The notes: generated by a model not told the origin, from the sequence alone. DNA of 64,000 nucleotides from DAIQRJ01 sp963708795 (GCA_963708795.1 CAVPUH010000004.1:124001-188000); one strand, 5' to 3'. Numbered from the stretch's first letter, positions 43,573 through 53,532 are shown. Program-made: numbers and translations.

Positions 43573-44280
43573 CTACGCACGGTCGATCGCGTCGTCGATC
43601 AACGTGCGCCACGACCGGACGAAACCCGGGTCGACATAGGCCTTCCACGATCCCTGTGGCCTTGCCCCGCTGCCGATGTGGAACTTCCGGACTCCCGCCC
43701 GGGCGAGCCAGGGGACATGCTCGGCCTGGAGTCCTCCGCCTGCCATCACCAGCGGGGCCAGCGAGGGATCACGCTGAACGGTCGAGATCAGGTCGTCGAA
43801 CCCGTGCACGAGCCCTCGTGCAGAGCCTGCGGTGAGCACCGTGTCGAGGCCCTCGAGGTCGCGGATGTCCCGCCATGCCTGGGGAGACTGGAAGGCGTGG
43901 TCGATCGCGCGGTGGAACGTCCAGGCGTGCCCGGTGACGGCATCGCAGTCCGCCAGGAACGCCGTGGCACCCACGTCGATCTCTGCGCTGGGTGAGAGGA
44001 AACCGAAGACGAAACCGTCGGCACCGGCGTCGGCCAGGTGGTCGGCCAGGCGAGCGAGTCGTTGCAGCTCGCCGGTCGAGGTGACGAAGCCCGGCTCGGC
44101 CCGCAGCATCACCCGGATGGGCAGGTCGGTGGCCCGGCGGATCTCCCCCACCGTGGCGGGATCCGGCGAGAGTCCGTCGTTCGCCATGTCCGTGACGACC
44201 TCGAGCCGGTCCGCCCCGCCCTCCTGCGCGGCCGACGCGTCGGCGGGCCCGAGCGCGATGACCTCGAGCAGCCCGCTCAC
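43573..44280 (-). CDS. cutC: CutC family protein
   Basis: 235 residues from the GTG at 44280. TIM-barrel family pattern: LLEVIALGPADASAAQEGGADRLEV, LPIRVMLRAEPGFV, GFVFGFLSPSAEID, TFHRAIDH, VLTAGSARGL and the late VRKFHIGSGARP. CutC was linked to copper homeostasis in E. coli, but that role is disputed and related proteins are now thought to act on other small molecules. Forms an operon with the DUF4031 gene, 9 bases downstream. Confidence 0.9.
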   Translation of the reverse strand: MSGLLEVIALGPADASAAQEGGADRLEVVTDMANDGLSPDPATVGEIRRATDLPIRVMLRAEPGFVTSTGELQRLARLADHLADAGADGFVFGFLSPSAEIDVGATAFLADCDAVTGHAWTFHRAIDHAFQSPQAWRDIRDLEGLDTVLTAGSARGLVHGFDDLISTVQRDPSLAPLVMAGGGLQAEHVPWLARAGVRKFHIGSGARPQGSWKAYVDPGFVRSWRTLIDDAIDRA

Positions 44281-44568
44281 CGGCGACCACCTGTGGTGAC
44301 AGCCCAAATCCCTACTGTCACAGCGGACACGCTCGACGACGTCATGGGTTCAGGGTGCCAGCCGGTGACCGACCGTGGGCGCGCCGACACCCAACACGCC
44401 GTGTCGTCGTGGGGAATGGGCGAATTCGGCTGCCGAAGGTCACAAGCCCGCGGCGACAGCACCGCTGGGCTTCTCGCTACGTCGTCCACCCCGATACTCT
44501 CGCCGCAGTCAGGGTGCCGCCGCACCCCGATGTTCGTCGCGCAGGCTCTCCTGCCGAGAGAGGACCTC

Positions 44569-47500
44569 ATGCGCGCCGTTCGCCGCACCTTGTCGATCGT
44601 TCCCGTCGTGGCCGGTGCCGTCGCCGTGGCTTTCCTCGCACCTGCTGCCGCGGTGGCCGATCCGTCGCCGATCGTCGCAGCAGCACAGGGCACCCCGAGA
44701 ACCGATGTCATCGTGCTGATGTCCGATCAGCACGGCACGACGCCGACGTCGAGGTCCCAACGACTCCAGCGCGCCAAGACCGTTCGCGCCAGCCAGTCGG
44801 CCATCGTCGACGACGCGCAACGCCTCGGTGCCCGCGACGTCCACCAGTACGGCGTGATCAACGCGGTCTCGGCCAACGTCACCGCCGCCACGGCGACGGC
44901 GCTGGCCCGACAGCCCGGGGTGGCGGCCGTCGTGCCCGACCGGATGATCGCCCGCTCGACGGCTGCGGACTCGACGGCGAAGCCCGGGTCCGCCACGAGT
45001 CGCTCGACGACCTCCGGCGACGCGTGCCCGACCGACCCGGCGAAGCCATTGCTCGAGCCCGAGGGCCTCCAGAGCATGCGGGTCGCCTACGACGACAGCA
45101 CGGTCGGGGCCAACAGCCTGTCCACGGGAGCGGGTGTCCGGGTCGCCTACCTGGCCGACGGGGTCGATGTGAACAACCCAGACTTCATCCGGGACGGCAA
45201 GTCGGTGTTCGTCGACTACCAGGACTTCAGCACCGAGGGCTGGAACGCCCAGAGCAGCGGCGCCGAGGCGTTCGGCGACGCGAGCGCGATCGCGGCCCAG
45301 GGGAACCGGACCTACTCCCTCGCCGACGTCGTGTCACCCGCCCATCCGTTGCCGGCGGATTGCACCGTGCGGATCCAGGGCGTCGCACCAGGGGCCGATC
45401 TCGTCGGACTGAAGGTGTTCGGCAACGCGCCCTACGCCCCGGTCTCGCGCTTCATCCAGGCCATCGAGTACGCGGTGAACGTGGCCGACGTCGACGTCAT
45501 CAACGAGTCCTTCGGCTCCGATCCGTACCCCGACACCGAGGTCGACCCGATCTCGATGATCAACACTGCGGCCATCGAAGCGGGCACGACGGTCGTGGTC
45601 GGCACCGGAGACGCCGGCCTTGCCAACACGATCGGCTCCCCGGCGAGCGCGAAGGACGTCATCTCCGTCGGCGCGAGCACCCAGTTCCGCTGGTACGCGC
45701 AGACGACCTACGGCGGCTACAACCTGCCGGGTGTGACGGGTTGGGCCAACGACAACATCTCGGCCATCTCCTCCGGCGGCTTCGCCCAGAACGGCCGCAT
45801 CCCCGACCTCGTCGCTCCGGGCGACACGACCTGGGCACTGTGCACCCCCGACCCGACGCTCTACCGGGGATGCATCGGCCTGAACGGCCGCCCCTCGTCA
45901 CTCGAACCCTTCGCCGGGGCGAGCGCCTCCGCTCCGCTGGCGGCCGGGGCGGCCGCGCTGGTGATCAGCGCCTACGTCGACGCGCACCCTGGTGCCGGCA
46001 AGCCCTCGCCCGCTCTGGTGAAGCGACTGCTGACGAGCACGGCGCGCGACCTCGGGCATCCCGCCGAACTGCAGGGCGCCGGACAGATCGACGCGCTGGC
46101 GGCCGTACGCGCCGCTCTCTCCGTGCCGGCACCGGGATCGAATGTGCGGCCGCCGGCGGCCCAGGGCACGGCCCTGCTCGTGCGCAAGTCCCAGCTCACC
46201 CTCACCGGCCGCGCCGGGTCCACCGTGACGGCGACCGTGAAGGTGCGCAACATCAGCTCGCGGACCCAAACGCTCTCGGCCAGTTCGCGTTCGCTGACGA
46301 AGACGCTGTCGAAGGAGAGCGGAACCATCGCCTTCGACGGATCGTCGCTGCCGACGATCGCGAACGTGGTCGGTGCACCGCGCGCCTACAGCGCGAAGAC
46401 GTTCACGGTGAAGCCCGACACCGATCGCCTGCAGATGTCACTGGCCTACGCGGGCGCCGGGACGTCGGTCGGGCTTGCCCTGGTCGACCCGAACGGCGTT
46501 TACCAGGGCTACTCGCAGCCGCAGGCTGCCGCGAACTTCGCCAGCGTGGGCGTGCGCTATCCGGCACCCGGCACGTGGACGGCCTATCTCATCGCCAACC
46601 CGGCGTACACCGGCGAGGTCCAGTTCGGCATCACGACGTCGGCGGCCGGTTCGTTCGGGTCGGTCAGCGGAACGACGATCATCCCGGCCGGCCGGACCGG
46701 CACGCTCACCTACTCGGTTGGTGTCCCGGCGGATCCGGGTGACACGGCCGGATCACTGCAGCTGAGCACGGCGCTCGGCGTGCGGACCAGCGTGCCGATC
46801 TCGCTGCGCAGCGTGCTCCGGGCCTCGGGTCAGCCGGTCGAGTTCCGCGGTGTGGTCGGCGGCGGGAACGGCCGCACGCCCGGCGGCGTCGCCCAGTCGA
46901 ACACGTACTACCTCCACGTGCCGCACGGCGCCCCGAGCCTCTCGGTGGGCGTCGTGCTCGGCGACCAGCCGACCCGAGGGACGATCTACAACGCGTACCT
47001 GGTCAGCCCGAGCGGCCATGCGCTGAGCTCGGTCAGCAACGTCCGGACCTCGGCGGCGGGGCCCGTCACGACCGGAGGCGTACAGCTCTACGCCAACCAC
47101 CCCGCGGCCGGGCGCTGGCGTATGGTGCTCGAGGCGACCAACCCCGTGGCGGGCACGGTGCTCGGCCAGCCGTTCACGGGAACCGTCTCGCTCGCCGCCC
47201 AACCGGTCTCGGCGTACCCGAACCTGCCGAACTCGCCGACCACCACCCTGGCGGCCGGTGAGACGACGACGGCACTGGTACGCGTGACGAACACCGGTGT
47301 CGTACCGCTCACCTATTTCGCGGACGCGCGTCGCCAGAAGGTCGGGACCTACCCACTCGCCTCCCAGGTGCCAGGCAACGACCTCTCGGCGATCACGCTT
47401 CCCCAATCGGCCGTGTCCGGTGCGTGGCTCGTGCCGCCGCACACGTCGACACTGAGTTTCGGCGCGGACGCCACCCAGCCGGTCCAGCTCGACGCACGGT

Positions 47501-48051
47501 GGGCCTACGGCGACCCGGAGATCTTCGGTGAGTCGGTGGGCAACCGGGCGAACGCGGCGATCAGTGCCGACCAGGTCACCCCGGGACCGTGGCTCGCCGA
47601 CGCCGGCGTGATCGGGCCCTTCAGCGGACCGGCTCCCGCCGGCACCGTCGCCTACCGGGCTACGGCCACCACCCGCCTGTTCGACGACGCGGTGGCGACG
47701 ACGACCGGAGACTTCTGGCGGACGGCCCTGGTTCCGGCCCCGGCCGCCGATCCGGCGCCGCTGCCGCTGTCCGTCAAGGCCGGAGCGCCGGCGCCCACGC
47801 GTTGGTCCAAGAGTCTGGAGCGGCTGACGGCTGCTGACGCCACGGCGCTCGCCGGCACGGCACCGGACGCGCAGTTCGAGCCGCTGACACTCGAACCCGG
47901 CGAGAGCGGCACGATCCTGGTGGCGATCACGCCGCCGGCATCCTCGAGAGGCGACGTGCGACGCGGCACGCTGTTCATCGACACCTTCGACGCCTACAAG
48001 GGCACCGGCACCGAGGTCGCCGGTATCCCGTACGCCTACCTGGTGAAGTAG
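44569..48051 (+). CDS. large secreted subtilisin-like (S8 architecture) peptidase with a sedolisin-like Glu-Asp-Ser set
   Basis: 1160 residues from the ATG at 44569 (GAGAGG upstream). Signal peptide to about residue 30; inhibitor-I9-like prodomain about 45-125; catalytic domain about 180-480; then about 650 residues of beta-rich modules (ALLVRKSQLTLTGRAGSTVTATV; VRYPAPGTWTAYLI). The nucleophile Ser452 is in GASASAP. The HGTHVAG box is absent; E233 and D237 (EAFGDASAIA) occupy the helix, Asp348 (GTGDAG) replaces the oxyanion Asn, and the subtilisin catalytic Asp position is Ala196. These are sedolisin traits. Expected in the wall or medium. No frameshift. Confidence 0.85.
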   Translation: MRAVRRTLSIVPVVAGAVAVAFLAPAAAVADPSPIVAAAQGTPRTDVIVLMSDQHGTTPTSRSQRLQRAKTVRASQSAIVDDAQRLGARDVHQYGVINAVSANVTAATATALARQPGVAAVVPDRMIARSTAADSTAKPGSATSRSTTSGDACPTDPAKPLLEPEGLQSMRVAYDDSTVGANSLSTGAGVRVAYLADGVDVNNPDFIRDGKSVFVDYQDFSTEGWNAQSSGAEAFGDASAIAAQGNRTYSLADVVSPAHPLPADCTVRIQGVAPGADLVGLKVFGNAPYAPVSRFIQAIEYAVNVADVDVINESFGSDPYPDTEVDPISMINTAAIEAGTTVVVGTGDAGLANTIGSPASAKDVISVGASTQFRWYAQTTYGGYNLPGVTGWANDNISAISSGGFAQNGRIPDLVAPGDTTWALCTPDPTLYRGCIGLNGRPSSLEPFAGASASAPLAAGAAALVISAYVDAHPGAGKPSPALVKRLLTSTARDLGHPAELQGAGQIDALAAVRAALSVPAPGSNVRPPAAQGTALLVRKSQLTLTGRAGSTVTATVKVRNISSRTQTLSASSRSLTKTLSKESGTIAFDGSSLPTIANVVGAPRAYSAKTFTVKPDTDRLQMSLAYAGAGTSVGLALVDPNGVYQGYSQPQAAANFASVGVRYPAPGTWTAYLIANPAYTGEVQFGITTSAAGSFGSVSGTTIIPAGRTGTLTYSVGVPADPGDTAGSLQLSTALGVRTSVPISLRSVLRASGQPVEFRGVVGGGNGRTPGGVAQSNTYYLHVPHGAPSLSVGVVLGDQPTRGTIYNAYLVSPSGHALSSVSNVRTSAAGPVTTGGVQLYANHPAAGRWRMVLEATNPVAGTVLGQPFTGTVSLAAQPVSAYPNLPNSPTTTLAAGETTTALVRVTNTGVVPLTYFADARRQKVGTYPLASQVPGNDLSAITLPQSAVSGAWLVPPHTSTLSFGADATQPVQLDARWAYGDPEIFGESVGNRANAAISADQVTPGPWLADAGVIGPFSGPAPAGTVAYRATATTRLFDDAVATTTGDFWRTALVPAPAADPAPLPLSVKAGAPAPTRWSKSLERLTAADATALAGTAPDAQFEPLTLEPGESGTILVAITPPASSRGDVRRGTLFIDTFDAYKGTGTEVAGIPYAYLVK

Positions 48052-48089
48052 CCGGCGGCCTCCGGGTGAGGTAGCCGACGGGCGGCCTC

Positions 48090-50276
48090 TCAGCCGACGC
48101 TGGCCAGGGCGAACGGCAGGACCGCGGCAGCACCTGCGCGTCGGAGTTCGCGACCGGCGGTGCTGATCGTCCATCGGCTGTCGACGAGATCGTCGACCAG
48201 CAGGATCGGGCCGCCCGCTTCCGCGATGCCCTCGGTGAGCTGCTCGGACACGGCGATCCGCCCGTACACGCCGGCCAGTCGGAAAGCGGAATTGCCTCCG
48301 CGCTCGCCGACCGGCCCTCCGTCGACCAGGTCGAGGTCCCCCAGATCGATCAGCCGGCCGATCCGCGCGATCCCGGCACCGACCGACCGGACCAACGTCG
48401 GCCGGCGGCGCGACGGCACCGTGACGACCGCGACCGGTCGCTGCGCCCAGTCCCAGTCCCGGAGGACGCCCACGCAGGCCTGCAGGAGTGCGTCGTCCGC
48501 AGCGACATCGTCGTCACCGTCGAGCAGGCTCCGGATGCGCTGGCCCCAGCCCAGGTCGGTGAAGCGGCCGACACAGCGACCCGGTTCGAGCGTCTCGGCG
48601 GCCGCGATGCGCCCCTTGAGATCGACGCCGAGCCGGGCCATCCCGCTCGGCCATTGGCTCCTCGGCTCGATCCGGACGCCGACTTCGGCCAGCCGCGCGG
48701 TGGCCGCCCGCTGGGCCGCGTCGGGTACCTCGGCGTCCCACCACGGCGCCGTGCACGTATCGCAACGCCCACAGGCCGCGGCGGTGTCGTCGTCCAGCGC
48801 CTCCTGCAGGTAGGCCATCCGGCAGCCGGTCGTGGCGAGGTAGCCGAGCATCGCATCCTGCTCGTGCACCCGCTCGCGGGCGAGGCCAACGTATCGATCG
48901 CTGTCGTAGCTCCACGGCTCCCCGGTCGACGCCCAGCCGCCCGACACACGCTGGACGGCGCCATCGACGTCGAGAACCTTGAGCAGGAGTTCGAGCCGGG
49001 TGCGGCGGACGTCGACGACGGTCTCGAGCGCCGCGGTCGACATCGGCCTGCCCGCCGCGAGCGCGGTCAGCACAGCGTCCGCGTCGGCCTGCCGGGGCAT
49101 CGAGGCCGAGGCGAAGTAGCGCCAGATGTCGACGTCCTCGGCACCGGGGAGCAGCAGGACGTCGGCGTTGTCAGTCGCGCGGCCGGCACGACCGACCTGC
49201 TGGTAGTACGCGATCGGCGAGGCGGGCGCACCGAGGTGCACGACGAACCCGAGATCGGGCTTGTCGAAGCCCATCCCGAGTGCGCTGGTCGCCACCAGCG
49301 CCTTCACGTCGTTGGACTTCAACCGCGCCTCGAGCTCCTCCCGGTCGGCCGGATCGGTCCGGCCGGTGTAGGCGGCCACGTCATGCCCGGCGGCCCGTAG
49401 GAGGGCGGTGAGGTCCTCGGCCGCCGACACGGTGAGGGTGTAGACGATCCCGCTGCCGGGCAGGTCGTCGAGGTGCGCCGACAGCCACGCCAACCTGGCT
49501 TCGGCGAACGGGATGCGCAGGACTCCCAACCGCAGGCTGGCGCGAGCCAACGGCCCGCGCAACGTCAGCACCCCGGAGCCGCCGTCGGCGGGTTCTCCGA
49601 CGGCCAACTGCTCCGCGACGTCGGCGATCACCCGCGCGTTGGCCGTCGCGGTGGTGGCGAGCACCGGCGTCCCCGTCGGGAGGGTGGTGAGCAGATCGCG
49701 GATGCGTCGATAGTCGGGCCGGAAGTCGTGCCCCCAGTCGGAGACGCAGTGCGCCTCGTCGACCACCAGCAGACCGGTCGTGGCGGCCAACGCCGGGAGC
49801 TGCTCCTCGCGGAAGCGCGGGTTGTTGAGCCGTTCGGGGCTGACCAGCAGGACGTCGACCTCGTTCGCACGCAGGGCCGCACTGACGTCGGCCCACTCGT
49901 CGGCGTTGGCGGAGTTGATCGTCACCGCCCGCACACCGGCTCTCGCCGCGGCCGCGACCTGGTCGCGCATCAGGGCCAGCAGGGGCGAGACGATCACGGT
50001 GGGACCGGCACCCCGCGCGCGCAGGAGCGCCGTGGCCACGAAGTAGACGGCCGACTTGCCCCAGCCGGTGCGCTGCACGACCAGCGCCCGCCGGCGTTGG
50101 GCGACCAGCGCGCGCACCGCCTCCCACTGGCCCTCGTGGAAGTCGACGTCGTCGCGGCCCACCAGCCGCCGCAGCAGGGTCACCGCTTCCTCCCTGAGCC
50201 CGGCGTCACCGGCGGTCGCGGCGGACGGCGCGGCGGGCGGCCGGGAGGAAGACTCGATGCCGGTGGGGGTACTCAT
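48090..50276 (-). CDS. RecQ family ATP-dependent DNA helicase with C-terminal phosphoribosyltransferase-like domain
   Basis: 728 residues from the ATG at 50276. Helicase core: Q-motif and Walker A (VVQRTGWGKSAVYF), VSPLLALMRDQV, DEAH box VVDEAHCVSDWGHDFRPDYRRI, TATAN, ATSALGMGFDKPDLGFVVH, YYQQVGRAGR. A zinc site (GCRM, CGRCDTC) follows. The last 120 residues form a PRTase-like domain with GPILLVDDLVDSRWTISTAGREL, the PRPP-loop motif. This fusion occurs in actinobacteria; its purpose is not established. 3'-5' unwinding in repair by family. Confidence 0.92.
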   Translation of the reverse strand: MSTPTGIESSSRPPAAPSAATAGDAGLREEAVTLLRRLVGRDDVDFHEGQWEAVRALVAQRRRALVVQRTGWGKSAVYFVATALLRARGAGPTVIVSPLLALMRDQVAAAARAGVRAVTINSANADEWADVSAALRANEVDVLLVSPERLNNPRFREEQLPALAATTGLLVVDEAHCVSDWGHDFRPDYRRIRDLLTTLPTGTPVLATTATANARVIADVAEQLAVGEPADGGSGVLTLRGPLARASLRLGVLRIPFAEARLAWLSAHLDDLPGSGIVYTLTVSAAEDLTALLRAAGHDVAAYTGRTDPADREELEARLKSNDVKALVATSALGMGFDKPDLGFVVHLGAPASPIAYYQQVGRAGRATDNADVLLLPGAEDVDIWRYFASASMPRQADADAVLTALAAGRPMSTAALETVVDVRRTRLELLLKVLDVDGAVQRVSGGWASTGEPWSYDSDRYVGLARERVHEQDAMLGYLATTGCRMAYLQEALDDDTAAACGRCDTCTAPWWDAEVPDAAQRAATARLAEVGVRIEPRSQWPSGMARLGVDLKGRIAAAETLEPGRCVGRFTDLGWGQRIRSLLDGDDDVAADDALLQACVGVLRDWDWAQRPVAVVTVPSRRRPTLVRSVGAGIARIGRLIDLGDLDLVDGGPVGERGGNSAFRLAGVYGRIAVSEQLTEGIAEAGGPILLVDDLVDSRWTISTAGRELRRAGAAAVLPFALASVG

Positions 50277-50362
50277 GCGTCGATCCTGTCTGCTCACTCC
50301 GACAAGTCCCAACCGCCTGTGGACGCCGCCACACTCGGGGCACCTGTGGAGGACAGCGGACT

Positions 50363-51526
50363 TCAGGCCCCCGGCCCGGCGTCGGCGAGGACCCGCATCA
50401 CGTTCGCCCCGGCCAGCCCGGCGAGCTCGCGGGCGGCCCAGCCGCGGTCGGCGAGGGCGGCGAACAGCGCCGGATAGCCACCGACGTCCCCCATCCCGAG
50501 CGGAAATGTGTCGGTCCCGTCGTAGTCGCCGCCGAGCCCGAGCGAGTCGGTGCCGGCGACGTCGCGGACGTGCTCGACGTGCGCGACGACGTCGTCGACG
50601 GTCGCGACCGGCTTGGGATGCCGCTCCTGGTGGGCCCGCGCGAACGCCATGTACGCCGAGTGGTCGGCGAGCGGGATGCCTTCGACCAGGGCGGCATCGG
50701 CGGTGTCACGACGCCAGGCGGCGACGGCCGGGCTGACGAACTCCGGCACGAACGTCACCATGCACACGCCGCCGTTGGCGGGCAGCCGCTCCAGCACGTC
50801 GTCCGGGACGTTCCGCTCGACGTCGCACACCGCACGCGCGGACGAGTGGCTGAAGATGACCGGGGACCCGCTGGCGTCGAGAGCGGCGTGCATCGTGGTG
50901 TCGGCGACGTGGGAGAGGTCGACGAGGACGCCGAGCCGGTTGAGCTCGTGGACGACCTCGACACCGAAGTCGCTCAGGCCACCGGCGATCGGCACATCGG
51001 TGGCCGAGTCGGCCCACGGCAGGGAGTGGTTGTGCGTGAGCGTGAGATACCCCAGTCCGAGCCGCGCCAGCATCCGGAGCACCGCCAACGACGCGCCGAT
51101 CTGCCGACCGCCCTCGGCTCCGATCAGACACGCGAGCCGCCCGCTCTCCACGGCCATCCGGACGTCATCGGCCGTCCGCGCCGCCACGAGCCGATCGGGA
51201 TAACGCTCGATCATGCGGTGCACGAAGTCGATCTGCTCGAGGGTCGCGGCGACTGCTTCACCCTCTGTCATCGTGTCGGAGACGTAGACCGACCAGAACT
51301 GGGCACCGAGGCCGCCTCGGCGGATCTTGACCAGGTCGGTCTGCAGGTGCGGCTGCTCGATGTCGAGCGGCGTCGCGTCCAGGTCGTAGTCGGCGACCCG
51401 GCGCATCTCCCACGGCAGGTCGTTGTGGCCGTCGGTCAGCGGGACGGCCCGGAGCCAGTCGGCCCACGCCGCATGGTCGGAGCGATCGAAGGGGAACGCG
51501 GTGTCGGTCGTCGACGGCGAGGTCAC
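50363..51526 (-). CDS. M19 family membrane dipeptidase-like zinc dipeptidase
   Basis: 387 residues from the GTG at 51526. Metal ligands: TDGHNDLPWEMR (HxD), LIGAEGGRQIG (bridging Glu), LTHNHSLPWADSATD, DLSHVADTTM and IFSHSSARAV (His residues), GLGGDYDGTD (Asp). The binuclear zinc set is complete. No signal peptide or anchor, so a cytoplasmic actinobacterial form. It would cleave dipeptides, possibly including D-amino-acid or cysteinyl-glycine types. The GTG overlaps the stop of the upstream GNAT-PaiB ORF by 4 bases (GTGA), so the two are probably coupled. Confidence 0.92.
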   Translation of the reverse strand: MTSPSTTDTAFPFDRSDHAAWADWLRAVPLTDGHNDLPWEMRRVADYDLDATPLDIEQPHLQTDLVKIRRGGLGAQFWSVYVSDTMTEGEAVAATLEQIDFVHRMIERYPDRLVAARTADDVRMAVESGRLACLIGAEGGRQIGASLAVLRMLARLGLGYLTLTHNHSLPWADSATDVPIAGGLSDFGVEVVHELNRLGVLVDLSHVADTTMHAALDASGSPVIFSHSSARAVCDVERNVPDDVLERLPANGGVCMVTFVPEFVSPAVAAWRRDTADAALVEGIPLADHSAYMAFARAHQERHPKPVATVDDVVAHVEHVRDVAGTDSLGLGGDYDGTDTFPLGMGDVGGYPALFAALADRGWAARELAGLAGANVMRVLADAGPGA

Positions 51527-53409
51527 CGGCCGATCCTGTCATCACCCGATGGCCGCGGCCGCGACACCACCCGAACCGACGGCACCTTCGCCTGATCGGC
51601 AGGCGAAACCGCAGAAGCGGCCGATCTGCCGTCGGTCGGGTTCAGTTCGGGTTGAGTCCGGGTTCGGTCCGGATTCAGTCCCGCGCCGACCCACCCGTCC
51701 AGCGGCGCATCGTGGCGGCGACGGCTGGCGGCACCGGCCACCGAGTCGGGTTCGGCGGTCAACCCGGCCACCACACCGGCCCGATCCGCCTCGGATCGGT
51801 TCTGGCTGAGCTTGGCCTTGCCCGTGATCGACTCGATCGTCAGCTCGAGCCCGACGATGGCCTTGAGCTGGCCCTCGATGAACGCAGGTGGGGCGTCGTC
51901 GATCGACCACGGCCGGTCCCGCTCGGCCTCATGGACCCGCGAGAGGGCCGTCACCATCTCCCGGACCCAGTCGCTGTCGTCACGGACACGCACGATCCCG
52001 GTGATGTGGACGGCGCTGTAGTTCCAGGTGGGCACGACCCGCCCGTGCTCACGCTTCGTCGCGTACCAGGTGGGTGACACGTAGGCCTGGGGCGCCGAGA
52101 CGATCGCGAGGGCCTTCGCTCCCCCGGCACCGATGTGCTGCCACTGGGGATTCGCCCGCGCGAAGTGGGCCGTGACCAGGCCTGCCTCGAGATCGAGCAG
52201 GATCGGCAGCAGCGAGGATTCGGGAGCGCCGTCGGGTCCGATCGTCACGATGTCCGCAGCGCCGACCGAGGACACCATCGACACGAGCTCCGTGTCGTCG
52301 ACGGCGAAGTGGCGGGGGACGTACACGGCCTCAGTCTGCCGCAGCGGCCGGCGCCGGCCTGGCGCGACGTCCGCGTCTACGCCGTAGTAGGTCGAACGCG
52401 AGGCCCGGACGAAGCCGACGTTCGAGTACAACCGGCCGGCTCCGCTCGGGTTGTCCGCATCGACGTCCAGCGCCAGGTACGGGTGACCCGCCTGCGCGAA
52501 GATCCGGGCCGAGAGCGCGAGCAGCGCCCGGGCCAGGCCACGACCACGCCACTCCCGGACCACGCCCAGCGTGCCGACGTAGCCCTCGGTGTGCCCGAAC
52601 GCCGGCCACTCCTCCACGTACTCGTAGTTGAGCGCGTAGCCGACCACGGGATTCCCGGCGACGTTCGTGTCGAGCAGGACGAAGCTCGAGGCCGGCCGGA
52701 ACGCCTCGTCGTCGTCCAGGCCGGACCGCCAGGACTCCACCGTGGCCGGGTTCGAGCCCCAGTGGTCGACGAAGGCGGCGTTGTGCGCGAGCCGGGTCCG
52801 CTCGGCGAGGTCGGGGCTGTACGAGACCACCTCGAGCCCCACCGGCAGGACCGGGTCGGGCATGGTCGAATCCGCCTCGGTCAGCGGCCGGCGCATCACG
52901 TCGAACCAACGCCGCGGATCGAACCCGGCGGCCGTCAGCAGCGCGGCCTTCCCGAACTCCTGCTCCTCGGCGAACGTGCCCACCCGGGCCGGCAGGGACG
53001 CCGCGCGGTCGTCGTCGGCCCGCAGCTGGGCGACGTTGTGCCCGGCACGCACCCGCTGCCACGCCAGCAGCTGCCGCCCGATCCCCCGCCCGCGCCAGTC
53101 CGGGTCGACGCCGCCGAGCAACGCGATCGAGAGCTCGGTGTTGTACCCCGGCCGGAAGGCGTTGCGACCGAAGGCCCGGAACACCCCGTCCGCGTCGACA
53201 CCCACGAGCGCGTCGGCGGCCAGGTCCACCCAGGACCACCCGAGCGAGCGTTCGAGCCCGGCGCGGGTCACGCGCTCGGACTTCTGGTCGGAGGACTGGA
53301 TCCGATCGATCAGCGCGTACCAGTCGTCGAGATCGGCGGCGGTCGGCGGCCGCCAGATCAGACCGGAGGTCTCCGGCGGCCGGGCGGGCTCGAGGGGGTC
53401 GGCGGACAT
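51523..53409 (-). CDS. GNAT acetyltransferase domains fused in frame to a PaiB-like FMN-binding protein
   Basis: 628 residues from the ATG at 53409. Residues 1-345: tandem GNAT domains (LLGGVDPDWRGRGIGRQLLAWQ and LGVVREWRGRGLARALLALSA are the acetyl-CoA loops), MshD-like in layout. From about 363: VYVPRHFAVDDTELVSMV onward is a PaiB/FMN-binding negative regulator domain (LVTAHFARANPQW, WNYSAVHI, KLSQNRSEADRAGVVAGL), then about 65 extra Arg/Pro-rich residues. The join has no stop in this frame, but the +1 frame has a TGA just before a GTG at the PaiB start, so two genes with an indel are equally possible. Confidence 0.8.
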   Translation of the reverse strand: MSADPLEPARPPETSGLIWRPPTAADLDDWYALIDRIQSSDQKSERVTRAGLERSLGWSWVDLAADALVGVDADGVFRAFGRNAFRPGYNTELSIALLGGVDPDWRGRGIGRQLLAWQRVRAGHNVAQLRADDDRAASLPARVGTFAEEQEFGKAALLTAAGFDPRRWFDVMRRPLTEADSTMPDPVLPVGLEVVSYSPDLAERTRLAHNAAFVDHWGSNPATVESWRSGLDDDEAFRPASSFVLLDTNVAGNPVVGYALNYEYVEEWPAFGHTEGYVGTLGVVREWRGRGLARALLALSARIFAQAGHPYLALDVDADNPSGAGRLYSNVGFVRASRSTYYGVDADVAPGRRRPLRQTEAVYVPRHFAVDDTELVSMVSSVGAADIVTIGPDGAPESSLLPILLDLEAGLVTAHFARANPQWQHIGAGGAKALAIVSAPQAYVSPTWYATKREHGRVVPTWNYSAVHITGIVRVRDDSDWVREMVTALSRVHEAERDRPWSIDDAPPAFIEGQLKAIVGLELTIESITGKAKLSQNRSEADRAGVVAGLTAEPDSVAGAASRRRHDAPLDGWVGAGLNPDRTRTQPELNPTDGRSAASAVSPADQAKVPSVRVVSRPRPSGDDRIGR

Positions 53410-53532
53410 CCGAGCGAGGGTAGCGAGACTCGGCAGACGCTGCCAGGAATATGCCGCCCTGGACGCACGCGGCCGGAGACCCATGCAGCCAAGGGACGCA
53501 TGCGGCCCAGAGCGAGGCAGCCCGGACGCGAA

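Noticed and set aside
44038..44568. N-terminal extension of the subtilisin-like protein
   Set aside because: It overlaps the antisense cutC gene and lacks a ribosome-binding site; the signal peptide starts at 44569.
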